Source: Lysobacteraceae bacterium
Lineage (GTDB): Bacteria > Bdellovibrionota > UBA1018 > JAGTJX01
DNA: 64,000 bases
NCBI GenBank assembly: GCA_023657465.1
Contig: JAGTJX010000001.1
Location: forward strand, 45,090 to 109,089
Direction: 5' to 3'
Made by a program: the position numbers and the translations under genes. Below are positions 7,446-16,542 of the stretch, piece after piece (position 1 is the first letter of the stretch; each line of letters opens with the position of its first letter). A model generated the notes under the pieces. The model ran no database searches. It worked only from the letters and a program-made list of their open reading frames with translations, and was not told the origin of the DNA.

Positions 7446-9113
7446 TTAAAGTTCCATGACTATTGGAAGGACAACTGGCTTTTTGCCAATGTTAGTTTTA
7501 AAGAAACGTCTGAGTTCGACACGCACTTGCTCTTGAAGATCGAAGCTATAATCCCCATCCTGAAGGCTTGACTCATACTGTCTAATCACTTCTTTCACGC
7601 GCACCTTGGCTTCCTCAATCAGAAAACCTTCCAAGCTCTCGTGGACTAAACCTTTAGAAATAATTTCAGGCTCTGAGAGAACCTTGCGATTCTCTTGATC
7701 ACGCACGAGGAGTGCAAACACAATTCCTGTCTCACCCATGAGTCTACGGTCTTTGAGAATGAGCTTTGAGATATCTCCGCCATCACGGCCTTCAACAAAA
7801 ATTCTCTCTTCTTGGAAGTGTTCAACGAATCTCATTTTATCTTTTGTAAACTCGAGAAGATCTCCATTAGTAGAGAGTCTCACTTGTGTGTCTTTCATTC
7901 CGCATTCCTTAGCAAGAGCTGCGTGGAATACGAGGTGTCTATACTCACCGTGAACAGGGATGAAGAACTTGGGTCTCACGGCTTCGATCATTTTCTTAAG
8001 CTCAGGACGAGTCGCATGTCCTGAGACGTGGATCTCTTGCACGGATTCATAGAGTACTTGTGCACCTGATTTGAAAAGTTGATTCACCATGCGAGAGATG
8101 GGTTTCTCATTCCCTGGAATGAACTTAGAACTCAGGACTACTAGATCTTCTGGCTTAAGCTTAATGCTCTTATGATCTCCGTAAGCAATACGGTTAAGAG
8201 CTGCACCGAATTCGCCTTGGCAACCACTCGAGATGACAATGGTGTTCTTGCGATCATAGTTTTCAATAGAATCTGTAGGAATGAGGAGTGACTCTGAACC
8301 CTTGAAGTATTGAGACTCAAACGCGAGTCTCACGTTCTGTTCCACACTACGACCACAGAGTGCAATCTTCTTACCCATCTTGCGTGCGAGATCGAAGATC
8401 TGTCCCATTCTCCCTACATTGGATGAGAATAGTGAAATGATCAGAAGCCCTTTCTGATCATTCATGAGCTGCTCGAACTTCTTCTGGATGATGTTTTCGC
8501 TAGGCTGATGTTCACACTTCTCGACATTTGTAGAATCAGAGAGAAGAAGTAGTACACCTTGATCGCCCGCTTCTTTGAATACGGAGAGATCAAGTTCAGA
8601 TCCGAAGAATGGTGTCGGATCAATTCTAAAATCTCCCGTGTGAATGATCTTACCCATATCTGTTTCAATGATGAGTGCTGCTGCATCGACGATGGAGTGA
8701 TTCACAGAAACTGTTTTGATTTTGAAACTACCCACTTGAATCGTGTCACCGGGGTGGAAAACTTTCAGCTCGGTACGATCGAGAAATCCTGACTCTGTGA
8801 GACGCTCTCGCACCATAAGTGCAGTGAAAGGAGATGCCCAGATCGGAGACTGTAAACCTGCCTTGATGGCAAAAGAGAGAGAGCCAATATGATCTTCATG
8901 TCCGTGAGTGAGCACGAATCCACGGAACTTATCTTTCCTTGCAACAACATACGAGAAGTCAGGAATGATGAAGTCCACACCGAAGTGATCGAGCTCAGAG
9001 AAGAGAAGACCACAATCAACCAAGAACAAATCCTGATCATCTTCGATGACCATGCAATTCATTCCAATTTCGCCAAGGCCACCCAAGGGAAGTACTTTTA
9101 CAGCTCCGCTCAT
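7446..9113 (-). CDS. rnj: Ribonuclease J
   Basis: A 555-residue metallo-beta-lactamase/beta-CASP RNase with the zinc site THGHEDHIG (His70, His72, Asp74, His75), a further HTGDFRIDPTP and the C-terminal metal His in HVSGHAT. Family members combine endonuclease and 5'-3' exonuclease activity in mRNA decay and rRNA maturation. The length is normal for RNase J1/J2. Its start overlaps the uridine kinase stop by 4 bases (ATGA), so the two are co-translated. Confidence 0.95.
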   Translation of the reverse strand: MSGAVKVLPLGGLGEIGMNCMVIEDDQDLFLVDCGLLFSELDHFGVDFIIPDFSYVVARKDKFRGFVLTHGHEDHIGSLSFAIKAGLQSPIWASPFTALMVRERLTESGFLDRTELKVFHPGDTIQVGSFKIKTVSVNHSIVDAAALIIETDMGKIIHTGDFRIDPTPFFGSELDLSVFKEAGDQGVLLLLSDSTNVEKCEHQPSENIIQKKFEQLMNDQKGLLIISLFSSNVGRMGQIFDLARKMGKKIALCGRSVEQNVRLAFESQYFKGSESLLIPTDSIENYDRKNTIVISSGCQGEFGAALNRIAYGDHKSIKLKPEDLVVLSSKFIPGNEKPISRMVNQLFKSGAQVLYESVQEIHVSGHATRPELKKMIEAVRPKFFIPVHGEYRHLVFHAALAKECGMKDTQVRLSTNGDLLEFTKDKMRFVEHFQEERIFVEGRDGGDISKLILKDRRLMGETGIVFALLVRDQENRKVLSEPEIISKGLVHESLEGFLIEEAKVRVKEVIRQYESSLQDGDYSFDLQEQVRVELRRFFKTNIGKKPVVLPIVMEL

Positions 9114-9748
9114 GAGCGTGTTTTTCCGGTATTGAGAACTCGAATGATTTGGGATGCAATCACATCTGCAGCCATGTCGGTTTCTTCACCAACGATGATG
9201 TCTGCATACTTGCGAGTGGGCTCGAGATACATTTGATACATTGGTCTCACCGTATCGTAATACTGCCTGATGATCTGATCGAGCGATCGGCCACGCTCAC
9301 GGACATCTCGATGCAGTCTTCTAATAAACCTAATGTCTGACTCCACATGGAGATAAACCTTGAGATCGAACATCGATCTGATCTCTTCATTCCAAAGAGT
9401 GAAAATTCCTTCGACCAGAAGTACATCACAAGGTCCAATCCATTCTACTTCTGCCTTACGGCTTGAAATTTTGTAGTCGTAAGTAGGGACAGGGACTTTG
9501 TTCCCAGCCTTGATCCTTGCAAGATGGTCTTTGAGTAATGGCCAATCGAATGCTTCTGGATGATCGAAGTTAGACTCACCATGAATCCTAAGGCTCGCTG
9601 GAGGAGATGGCAAATAGTAAGAATCTTGGCTGAGGACAGCAACTCGGGGACTACCGACTAGTTTGGTGATTTTTTCGGTAAAGGTTGTTTTGCCTGAACC
9701 CGAACCACCTGCGATTCCAACGATGTACATGGGATTTTTTGATAGCAC
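9110..9748 (-). CDS. udk: Uridine kinase
   Basis: Phosphorylates uridine or cytidine with NTP in pyrimidine salvage. The P-loop GIAGGSGSGKTTF is at the N-terminus. The uridine-binding region SQDSYY, NFDHPEAFDWPLL and VLLVEGIFTLW, and the lid RRLHRDVRERGRSLDQII, are all typical. The track starts at a GTG (9748); the in-frame ATG at 9730 (MYIVGIAGG) is equally possible and matches the usual family start. It is the first gene of the udk-rnj pair and diverges from rsmE with only about 30 bases between them. Confidence 0.93.
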   Translation of the reverse strand: MLSKNPMYIVGIAGGSGSGKTTFTEKITKLVGSPRVAVLSQDSYYLPSPPASLRIHGESNFDHPEAFDWPLLKDHLARIKAGNKVPVPTYDYKISSRKAEVEWIGPCDVLLVEGIFTLWNEEIRSMFDLKVYLHVESDIRFIRRLHRDVRERGRSLDQIIRQYYDTVRPMYQMYLEPTRKYADIIVGEETDMAADVIASQIIRVLNTGKTRS

Positions 9749-9778
9749 ATCCAGTCACGTCCCGCTAGAGTAGACTGA

Positions 9779-10537
9779 GTGAGCACCCCTAGGCGATTCC
9801 TAGTCGATAAGATCCCCACTGAACGCATGGCGATTACGCTGAGTTCGGAGGAATCCCACCATGCCATTAAAGTATTAAGACTAACTGAAGGCGACTCAGT
9901 ATTCGCTGTTGATGGCAAAGGCTCGGGTGTTCTTGGGGTTATCCAAATTCATAAAGGATCTAAGTCCGAAGTAAAAATAGCTGCCACGGCTGCGGCAACC
10001 AAAGAATCTCCTGGATCTGTTATTCCTGTTCACATCACGATGGCCATCCTTAAGGGAGATGCCATGGATTTTGCGATCGAAAAATGCGTTGAGCTTGGGA
10101 TCGAATCCATCACTCCAGTCGTAACTGATCATACCGTCGTACAGATTAAGAAAAAAGGAAGCGAGAGCTTCCAATCCCGGTTTCAAAACATTTCTGATCA
10201 ATCCCTCAAGCAATGTGAAAGGCTCACTCGTATGGTGGTTCACCCGCCTATGAGTTTGGAAGAACAACTCTCCAAGCTCAGCGACGTGACTGTCTTCTGG
10301 TTATCAGAACGCGCTGAAAACGGAAAAACTCTCTCAAAAACAGTGTTGGAAACTTCTCTTCCCTTACACATACTCTCTGGCCCTGAAGGCGGATGGAGTA
10401 AACTAGAACAGGAGCTTCTCATCCGCTCCAAAAACATTATTCCTGTAAGTCTCAGTCCTCTCATTCTCAGAGGAGAAACATCCGTGATCGCTGCTGCAGC
10501 AATCGCTGGAGAAACTCTCAGATCTAAGTTAAGGTAA
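9779..10537 (+). CDS. rsmE: 16S rRNA (uracil-1498-N3)-methyltransferase
   Basis: A 252-residue SPOUT methyltransferase. The N-terminal PUA-like domain begins at MSTPRRFLVDKIP with the typical HHAIKVLRLTEGD. The C-terminal knot domain has the AdoMet-binding loops LSGPEGGWSKLE and SLSPLILRGETSVIAA. It methylates N3 of U1498 in 16S rRNA. The start is GTG. It leads a plus-strand group with the RDD protein and rfaE2. Confidence 0.93.
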   Translation: MSTPRRFLVDKIPTERMAITLSSEESHHAIKVLRLTEGDSVFAVDGKGSGVLGVIQIHKGSKSEVKIAATAAATKESPGSVIPVHITMAILKGDAMDFAIEKCVELGIESITPVVTDHTVVQIKKKGSESFQSRFQNISDQSLKQCERLTRMVVHPPMSLEEQLSKLSDVTVFWLSERAENGKTLSKTVLETSLPLHILSGPEGGWSKLEQELLIRSKNIIPVSLSPLILRGETSVIAAAAIAGETLRSKLR

Positions 10538-10544
10538 AACTCAA

Positions 10545-11189
10545 ATGCAAGAAAACGAAACCTTAAAATTCAAACCCATCAATGACGGCCTAGGTTTTCA
10601 TCCATTTTCAGACGGCCTACCTTACGCACCTCACACAAAAGGAACACCATCGAAGGTCACCCCTACGCTCCCGAAACCACAAGCTCCATTCATCTCACTA
10701 CCCAAGTTAGAGAATCGCCAGTCTACTCTCAGAAAAATTGAACCACCTGCATTTCAAAAGAAGTGGATTGAAGAAAAAATCTTAGGTGATCCTACAGCCT
10801 TTTACGCTATGAAACGCATCACTGCTTTTACCGTTGATACGTTATTGAGCCTCTGCCTTGTATCGCTAGGTTTTGCAGGAATCACTGAGATGACCGGCAT
10901 TGGATTAGATGGATCAGAACCACAGATGTTTTTCTTAATTGCGACTTCACTCTTTTTTGGACTCAACCACATACTCATCACTCTTCAAGATTTATTATTC
11001 GGAACAAGCTTCGGCAAGCACTTCGTAGGACTTGAGTTCAACGCCAGCTCTGGAAAAGTATTCTTAAGAGCTGTTCTTTTCCCACTGAGCTTACTACCAG
11101 TGGGACTTGGAATTCTTTATATGTTTTTTGATTCCAAGAAGCGCATGCTCCACGACGTCCTTTCAGGAGCTCAACCCGTTGAAAAGTAA
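10545..11189 (+). CDS. RDD-family inner membrane protein
   Basis: A 214-residue protein with a proline-rich hydrophilic N-terminus of about 85 residues, then an RDD-type membrane domain: [13 protein letters not shown] in the first helix, a second helix ([19 protein letters not shown]) and a third ([21 protein letters not shown]), ending [15 protein letters not shown] as in the family. The function of RDD proteins is mostly unknown; a few affect transport or ion tolerance. It lies 7 bases after rsmE and overlaps rfaE2. Confidence 0.85.
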   Translation: MQENETLKFKPINDGLGFHPFSDGLPYAPHTKGTPSKVTPTLPKPQAPFISLPKLENRQSTLRKIEPPAFQKKWIEEKILGDPTAFYAMKRITAFTVDTLLSLCLVSLGFAGITEMTGIGLDGSEPQMFFLIATSLFFGLNHILITLQDLLFGTSFGKHFVGLEFNASSGKVFLRAVLFPLSLLPVGLGILYMFFDSKKRMLHDVLSGAQPVEK

Positions 11190-11655
11190 GGTTTTGTCAC
11201 CCGAGAAGCTCAAGTCAGTGCTTGCTAAACTTCGCTCTAAGAAAAAAAAAATCGTGTTCACTAATGGCTGCTTCGACATCCTTCACGTAGGGCACGTGAC
11301 TTATCTCCAACAAGCCAAAGATTGTGGAGATGTATTGGTAGTGGCCCTGAACTCAGATGGGTCAGTACGGAAACTCAAAGGCTCAACGCGTCCTGTTAAT
11401 ACTTTAAAAGACCGCATCGCTGTGATTTCTGCCCTTGAATCAGTCGACTACGTGACTTTCTTCTCTGATGAAACCCCTAAGAAACTGATTGAAACCCTTT
11501 CGCCTAACGTCTTGGTCAAAGGAGGAGATTGGAACCCTGCTCAGATCGTAGGTTCAGAGCATGTGCTGAAGCAAGGCGGGAGAGTCAAATCACTCCCCTT
11601 CGTTAAAGGCAAGAGCACCTCTAATCTCATTCAGAAAATTATCGAAACCACCTAG
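11179..11655 (+). CDS. rfaE2: D-glycero-beta-D-manno-heptose 1-phosphate adenylyltransferase
   Basis: The adenylyltransferase half of HldE as a separate 158-residue protein. It makes ADP-heptose for the LPS inner core from heptose 1-phosphate and ATP. The nucleotidyltransferase signature [17 protein letters not shown] (HxGH) and the C-terminal [12 protein letters not shown] are clear. The track start at 11107 would overlap the RDD gene by 83 bases; the TTG at 11179 has AGGAG 9 bases upstream and gives the usual length, with an 11-base overlap. gmhB, for the preceding phosphatase step, is at 37890. Confidence 0.9.
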   Translation: MKSKVLSPEKLKSVLAKLRSKKKKIVFTNGCFDILHVGHVTYLQQAKDCGDVLVVALNSDGSVRKLKGSTRPVNTLKDRIAVISALESVDYVTFFSDETPKKLIETLSPNVLVKGGDWNPAQIVGSEHVLKQGGRVKSLPFVKGKSTSNLIQKIIETT

Positions 11656-11687
11656 CTTTTATTTATTTAATATGTAATTAAGCACTC

Positions 11688-12092
11688 ATGGGAAAAACAA
11701 TACTACTATCTATAGTCTTACTCTTACAAACCACTTCATCTTTTGCGTTTCACTCAACGCTCACTTGCAAAGCGATCAACGACTATTCAAACAACATGAC
11801 ACTCAGAGTGACTAACAAAATCTTAAAGCGCATTGATCGAAACACAAGTGCGGTAGATGCTCCTGTAATGTACTTCGATCGCCATAATGATGACAAAACT
11901 CATATGGTCTACGTCACTGAATCAAAAATGGGACACGACATTGCTCTCCCCACACGTGACTGGGAGCCAAGAGATGAATACATACTCGGAGTAGAAATGG
12001 TCATTGGCGAGCGAGAAGTTGTGAATCGCATCCCTGAGAAGAAAGTAACGAAGTACAAATGCATTACAGCACCTACACTTACGGGTTTTTAA
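11688..12092 (+). CDS. Secreted protein, tandem paralogue A
   Basis: A 134-residue protein with signal peptide MGKTILLSIVLLLQTTSSFA. The mature part HSTLTCKAINDYSNN...FDRHNDDKTHMVYVT...IALPTRDWEP...IPEKKVTKYKCITAP is plainly related to the next gene, with two conserved Cys that may form a disulfide. I recognise no wider family. Its 3' end overlaps the next start by 34 bases, so the copies are probably translationally coupled. Confidence 0.75.
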   Translation: MGKTILLSIVLLLQTTSSFAFHSTLTCKAINDYSNNMTLRVTNKILKRIDRNTSAVDAPVMYFDRHNDDKTHMVYVTESKMGHDIALPTRDWEPRDEYILGVEMVIGEREVVNRIPEKKVTKYKCITAPTLTGF

Positions 12093-12478
12093 TCTTACTT
12101 TTCTGCTCTATACATGCCACCGCTCTAGCGGATTTCTCAACGCTTGAGTGCAAAGGGGTGAACGATGCAGAGAACAGACTTACGTTGCATGTACAAAACA
12201 AACGCATGAAGCGTATGCGCCAACTCAAGAGGACTCTTGAGTTATCCTTCGATAGATTCAATGACGATCAAACCTTCATGGTCTATGCCACTCAAGCCAC
12301 AGATGTAGGAATGGAGATCGCGCTCCCTACTTTAAACTGGGAGCCTTTTCATGAACCTAAACGCTTTATGAATATGAATTTAGAAATGGGCGAACGCTTC
12401 GTCATGAACGATGTTCCACAGAAAAAAGTAGTTAAATATAATTGCAGATTAGTACCAAGCTTAAGTCCGCACTTCTGA
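12059..12478 (+). CDS. Secreted protein, tandem paralogue B
   Basis: A 139-residue protein with signal sequence TYGFLILLFCSIHATALA. It shares with the gene before it STLECKGVND, FDRFNDDQTFMVYAT, EIALPTLNWEP, MGER and VPQKKVVKYNC, in the same order. The pair looks like a local duplication of a small periplasmic or outer-membrane-associated protein. Function unknown. It is convergent with the membrane protein at 12483, 4 bases away. Confidence 0.75.
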   Translation: MHYSTYTYGFLILLFCSIHATALADFSTLECKGVNDAENRLTLHVQNKRMKRMRQLKRTLELSFDRFNDDQTFMVYATQATDVGMEIALPTLNWEPFHEPKRFMNMNLEMGERFVMNDVPQKKVVKYNCRLVPSLSPHF

Positions 12479-12482
12479 AAGA

Positions 12483-12992
12483 TTACCATTTGAGCAAACG
12501 ATGAAAAATCGCAATTGAAGTGAACGATACACCCCAAGCAACGCAGACAAAAAAAGCAGGTCCTCTAGGAATTGCTGCAACATAAATATCTCTGAAAGAC
12601 TGGAGATAGAGATTGATCCAGAAAATCCAAGTGAAGATTCCCCAAGTAGCTCCAACACCTAAGAGTGGGAAAAACTTATTAGTGCCAGTGAAGTGACCGA
12701 ATAGGATTCCCCAGAAAACTGAGAAGAGTTCGATCGAGATAATGCCTGGAAAAATTCCAGCAACTGAATTGATCTCAAGGGCTTTTGAACCGATAAATGG
12801 AAGCGCTGCTACCTTGACCGGATACCACATGTCCATGCCGGAAGTTTTACAGAGAATCATTCCGAAGAGGATCATCACGACACTTGCAACTACACCCGCT
12901 AATGCTCCCGCCATCCAACGAGAGGGATCCCTACGTAACCAAATAGCGACGATATCGAGGTCTTTTTCAACTGCTTCAGAGTTCATGTTCAT
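12483..12992 (-). CDS. Four-helix membrane protein, unknown
   Basis: A 169-residue protein. A cytoplasmic N-terminus (DLDIVAIWLRRDPSRW) is followed by four hydrophobic helices: MAGALAGVVASVVMILFGMIL, VAGIFPGIISIELFSVFWGILFG, LLGVGATWGIFTWIFWINLYL and AFFVCVAWGVSFTSIAIFH. I recognise no family. It is read just after another small membrane protein (13011), so the two may be an operon. Confidence 0.7.
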   Translation of the reverse strand: MNMNSEAVEKDLDIVAIWLRRDPSRWMAGALAGVVASVVMILFGMILCKTSGMDMWYPVKVAALPFIGSKALEINSVAGIFPGIISIELFSVFWGILFGHFTGTNKFFPLLGVGATWGIFTWIFWINLYLQSFRDIYVAAIPRGPAFFVCVAWGVSFTSIAIFHRLLKW

Positions 12993-13010
12993 AGAAAGCT
13001 AGGATAACAC

Positions 13011-13406
13011 CTAGATTTTTCGGGTGGAAGCATGTTTTCGTTTTTGACGCGCCCATACAATTCTATCTTGAATGGGTCCAAAAACAATTGCAGCAAAAGC
13101 TCCACTGAAGAATAAAGGCAACCAGAGGATCAAAGTTGTTTTGACGTCGCGCATCCAAGGACAAAAAATCAAGCTTGCCCCATGAAACATCGTCCAAAAT
13201 AGAAGCCACATTCTTGGAGTCGACTTAAAAATACTCTTAAAACCACTCTTCTGCTCAGCCGAAAGTAAGGTCATGAGGACAGCAAGGTTAGTGATATTTG
13301 AACACAGAATAGAAAGAAGGATTTGCTCTAGAGTCAAATCTGTAAAAGTCTGATTGACAATCACTGTAAGGATCGAAAAAAACGTACCCATAACAAATGC
13401 GCTCAT
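13011..13406 (-). CDS. Four-helix membrane protein, unknown
   Basis: The track starts at a TTG (13427); I prefer the ATG at 13406 (MSAFVMGTFFSIL), giving 131 residues. Hydrophobic segments are near residues 2-22, 30-50, 66-86 and 96-116, with a very basic C-terminus (RIVWARQKRKHASTRKI) that should be cytoplasmic. No known family. It lies 18 bases ahead of the other membrane protein and diverges from the amidohydrolase. Confidence 0.65.
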   Translation of the reverse strand: MSAFVMGTFFSILTVIVNQTFTDLTLEQILLSILCSNITNLAVLMTLLSAEQKSGFKSIFKSTPRMWLLFWTMFHGASLIFCPWMRDVKTTLILWLPLFFSGAFAAIVFGPIQDRIVWARQKRKHASTRKI

Positions 13407-13460
13407 GAAGGTAGTGTCGCCTTTCAACCCTTACGTTGCAATGGTAAAAGACTCACCGTC

Positions 13461-14417
13461 ATGATCATCGACTCACACACACATGTTTTTCCTGACCCAC
13501 TTCGTGAGTATTACGAAGAAGGAAGAAACACCGTAAAAACTTTTCTTCCGCTTCCGAATTGGTCTGAACTGAGACAACTCGGACGCACACTTCTCACAGG
13601 ATATTCGGAATCACTCCAGAAGTCTCAGCCCATGATGCGCTACTTGCCAGAAGCGTTGCGATCGACACTCGACGTAGTGGGCTCCTTGGGCTCAATCCCC
13701 TCCCTCTTTGTTGAGTCTTCGGTCACTGATCTCAAACAAAAAATGGAAAAGCATCACATCGCAAAATCAATCGTGATTCCTCATCCGCCTTTTGCAACGA
13801 ATGAATTCGTATTAAGCGTATGCAAAGACGACCCTTCCCTGATTCCTGTCGCTTACATTGTACCTGAAACACTGAAACCATCTCAGACACTGAGAAGACT
13901 AGTCGACGAAGAAAACGTGAAGGCACTCAAGCTTCATCCCGCATCAGACGGAGACCTCCCTTCATCGCCGAGATACCGAGCACTCATTAAAACTGCGGGT
14001 GATCTTGGAATCCCCATCATCCTTCACACAGGTTGCGTGCATGTCGGTCCACTTTATAAGAATCCAGACCTTGGGCGTGTAGAGCATTTCGTTCCCTGGT
14101 TTAAGAATTTTCCAGAGCAGAAGTTCTTGCTTGCACACATGAACTTCCACGAACCCGAGCGAGCTCTAGAGCTCTGTCAGGAGTTCCCGAATCTTTTTGT
14201 GGATACATCCTGGCAGCCAGCAGAGATCATCGGTGAAGCAGTGAAGAAAATCGGCAGTGATAGAATTCTCTTTGCATCCAATTGGCCACTGATGGGTAGA
14301 AGCATCGATGTGTCTATCCGTCGAATTGATGACGCTGTTACTAGCGGCTTTATATCGAAGTCCGACTCTGAGCTCATTTTGGGGTTAAACGCAGTGAAGT
14401 TTTTAAATATTAAATGA
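13461..14417 (+). CDS. Amidohydrolase-family metal-dependent hydrolase
   Basis: A 318-residue cytoplasmic TIM-barrel protein of the Amidohydro_2 type. MIIDSHTHVFPD carries the first metal-binding HxH, IILHTGC the next His, and FLLAHMN the following one. NLFVDTSW and DRILFASNWPLMGRS supply the late acidic region. Family members are decarboxylases or hydrolases of cyclic or aromatic acids, but the substrate cannot be read here. The neighbours give no pathway clue. Confidence 0.8.
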   Translation: MIIDSHTHVFPDPLREYYEEGRNTVKTFLPLPNWSELRQLGRTLLTGYSESLQKSQPMMRYLPEALRSTLDVVGSLGSIPSLFVESSVTDLKQKMEKHHIAKSIVIPHPPFATNEFVLSVCKDDPSLIPVAYIVPETLKPSQTLRRLVDEENVKALKLHPASDGDLPSSPRYRALIKTAGDLGIPIILHTGCVHVGPLYKNPDLGRVEHFVPWFKNFPEQKFLLAHMNFHEPERALELCQEFPNLFVDTSWQPAEIIGEAVKKIGSDRILFASNWPLMGRSIDVSIRRIDDAVTSGFISKSDSELILGLNAVKFLNIK

Positions 14418-14429
14418 TAAACTGAAAAC

Positions 14430-15209
14430 GTGAGACATTACTCGTTTTTAATCTTGCTCTTCTTTTGGTTTTCTCCCTCATTTGCAGAAATGCCTCGGGG
14501 TGCTTTCAAAGACCTTCAGAAACTCACTCTTCGAATATTTTCGAACTTCCCTCCTAAAAACTATTGTTACATTGGAATCGGCGCATCGCCGACTCCAATG
14601 ATCGCATTATTTCAAGAGCTAGGCGTATCTGCCGCAAACTTCCCATTCTCAAGATCTTCTCTGCACAGTACTAGTGTACAAAGGGAAAAAAGAGATTCTC
14701 TAATAGGAAGTAGAATCATAAGACACTTCATTCACTTTACACCCAGCCAGACACTTCCAAGCTCTGTCTGTTATAACAAAAAAATTATTTTTATAGATTT
14801 TACAGCAACAGGCGAATCGCTTTCTAAGTTTGAGAGCGCATTGTTTTTCGTAAAAAAACACCACTCAGAACTTTACGAGCATGAGCCTTTTCTCCTAGCG
14901 CTTACCGGAAGGGAACTTCCTTTTCAAATGTTGGAATCTAACAACATTAACTATATGGAAGTTGGCACTGATCTTTTTAAGGAATTGAACTATAGCTCTT
15001 ATGACAAATTAAGAGAGTTTGACGTCTGGTTGGCTACTATGGAGAAGTACTCTTATGCATCAAAGGATGCCTATCGCTCTTTTAGAAAATCAATTAAAAG
15101 ACAACTTGAAGCCGATGAGAAGTTTTGTACCCGGTTACGGACAGCTCTTGAAACAGGAGAAATAAAATTTAATTTTTGTGAAAAACTTCTTTATACATTT
15201 GGTTACTAG
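14430..15209 (+). CDS. Secreted protein with phosphoribosyltransferase-like motif, unknown
   Basis: A 259-residue protein starting at GTG, with signal peptide MRHYSFLILLFFWFSPSFA. The mature part has YIGIGASPTPMIALFQELGV followed some 60 residues later by IIFIDFTATGESL. That order (a Gly-rich first strand, then hhhhD-x-x-TG-x-S) recalls the type I phosphoribosyltransferase fold, which is unusual after a signal peptide. This is inference from pattern, not a firm family call. Its stop overlaps the end of the decayed transporter on the other strand. Confidence 0.6.
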   Translation: MRHYSFLILLFFWFSPSFAEMPRGAFKDLQKLTLRIFSNFPPKNYCYIGIGASPTPMIALFQELGVSAANFPFSRSSLHSTSVQREKRDSLIGSRIIRHFIHFTPSQTLPSSVCYNKKIIFIDFTATGESLSKFESALFFVKKHHSELYEHEPFLLALTGRELPFQMLESNNINYMEVGTDLFKELNYSSYDKLREFDVWLATMEKYSYASKDAYRSFRKSIKRQLEADEKFCTRLRTALETGEIKFNFCEKLLYTFGY

Positions 15210-16526
15210 ATTGATCTGAGCGGCTTAGAGATTCTCTTACGAAACGACCAGCTCATATAGTAAGTCCACACACAGCTGACCACTCCTACAATAGACAAAA
15301 CGATAAACACTTGAGCTCACCTGAGTTTGTCTGACATGACTCCCGCTCCCCATGCAGCAAATGCACCACCAAAGTAGCCCACTCCATCGATGATCCCCGT
15401 ACAATTTCCCGCACCTTTAGTCCCTGCAATATCTAAGCTTAAGCAGCCTGCTGACATCGAGTAAGGACTATAGAGGAAGAATCCACCGAGTACTAAGAAC
15501 GTCACGATCCACTATTGATATTCGAGACTATAAGGAATAAGTGCTGCAATTACAGCGAGGGAAACCACTAAGCCCACAAGCATGAGAGCCATCATTCGCG
15601 CACAATCTCCATTCTTGGCATGATGATCCGTATACCAAACTATAAAGATAGTTCCCAAGCATCCTAGTAGTGGAAACACCGCTGATATCATTGCAGCGTT
15701 AGCATTCCCCATTCCGATATCGACTAAGAATTTAAAAGTCCAAAATAGAAAAATACTTCTGAGTAAGTGTGCAAGGAAACTAAACACCACTACTTGTCTG
15801 AAGAGAGGAACCTTAAACAACCCAACCAAGATCTCCATCGTTTCGGGATGATGATCGGGATCTTGATTGAATGCCGCAAAAAGACTTCTTCGTGCTAGAG
15901 TTTTTACCAAACTTCACACTCTTCACTACATCCCGAGGTGATTCCTGCGATGAATACATCGATACGATGGCGATGAAAGTAACTACGATAGCAGGAATGA
16001 AGAACAAACCCTTCCATCCAATTCCAAGAGCAATAAGACTTGCTCAGAACATCGAAGCCGCGACACTTCCAAATTGAAAGTTAATACTGATGAGCCCCAT
16101 GATCATACCGTTACGTTCAGGCTCGTACCATTCGCCAATAACCTTAATAATCCCACCCCAACCCATGGAGAGGAAGTAGCGACAGAAGCACCAAATCAGT
16201 GTGAACCATAGAATCGACTGATAAAGGGGGAAGAGAAGATTAAACAGAATTCCACCCACATTCCTACAATGAAAATTTTCTTGCCACCGATTTTGTCAGC
16301 TAAAGGTCCTGTAGTGAATTTACAGAGTAAATTCCAATTCTGAAAAAGTCATGACGATACCAAATTGAGAGTTAGTAAAATGGAATGTATCGTTGAGCAG
16401 AGGAATAGTGACCACAAGGTTTCCTCTGATGAGGTAATAACCCTCATAACCTACCAGCTTCACCCAAAACGTAGATGTTCTCCACCTACCCAGTCGAATC
16501 AGCTCTTGCGTTGTAGGTGTTTTCAT
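15206..16526 (-). pseudogene. Decayed OPA-family (GlpT/UhpT-like) MFS transporter
   Basis: Five minus-strand ORF fragments line up as one roughly 440-codon MFS transporter. The start is MKTPTTQELIRLGRWR with GYEGYYLIRGNLVVTIPLL, typical of organophosphate:phosphate antiporters. Frameshifts occur near 16340, 16255 and 15905. In-frame stops occur at 16044 (TGA after AASMF), 15512 (TAG after SLEYQ) and 15317 (TGA after SDKLR). The last helix continues past the final stop as VFIVLSIVGVVSCVWTYYMSW and ends at a TAG at 15206. Several independent lesions rule out a single sequencing error. The full length suggests recent loss of hexose- or glycerol-phosphate uptake. Confidence 0.88.
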
Positions 16527-16542
16527 ATGTAAACAGTATTAC

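Noticed and set aside
11107-11178. Upstream extension of rfaE2 from ATG 11107
   Set aside because: It lies inside the RDD gene in another frame; the TTG at 11179 has a good AGGAG and gives normal family length.
15871-16077. 68-residue plus-strand ORF inside the decayed transporter
   Set aside because: Antisense shadow of the pseudogene, with no independent signals.
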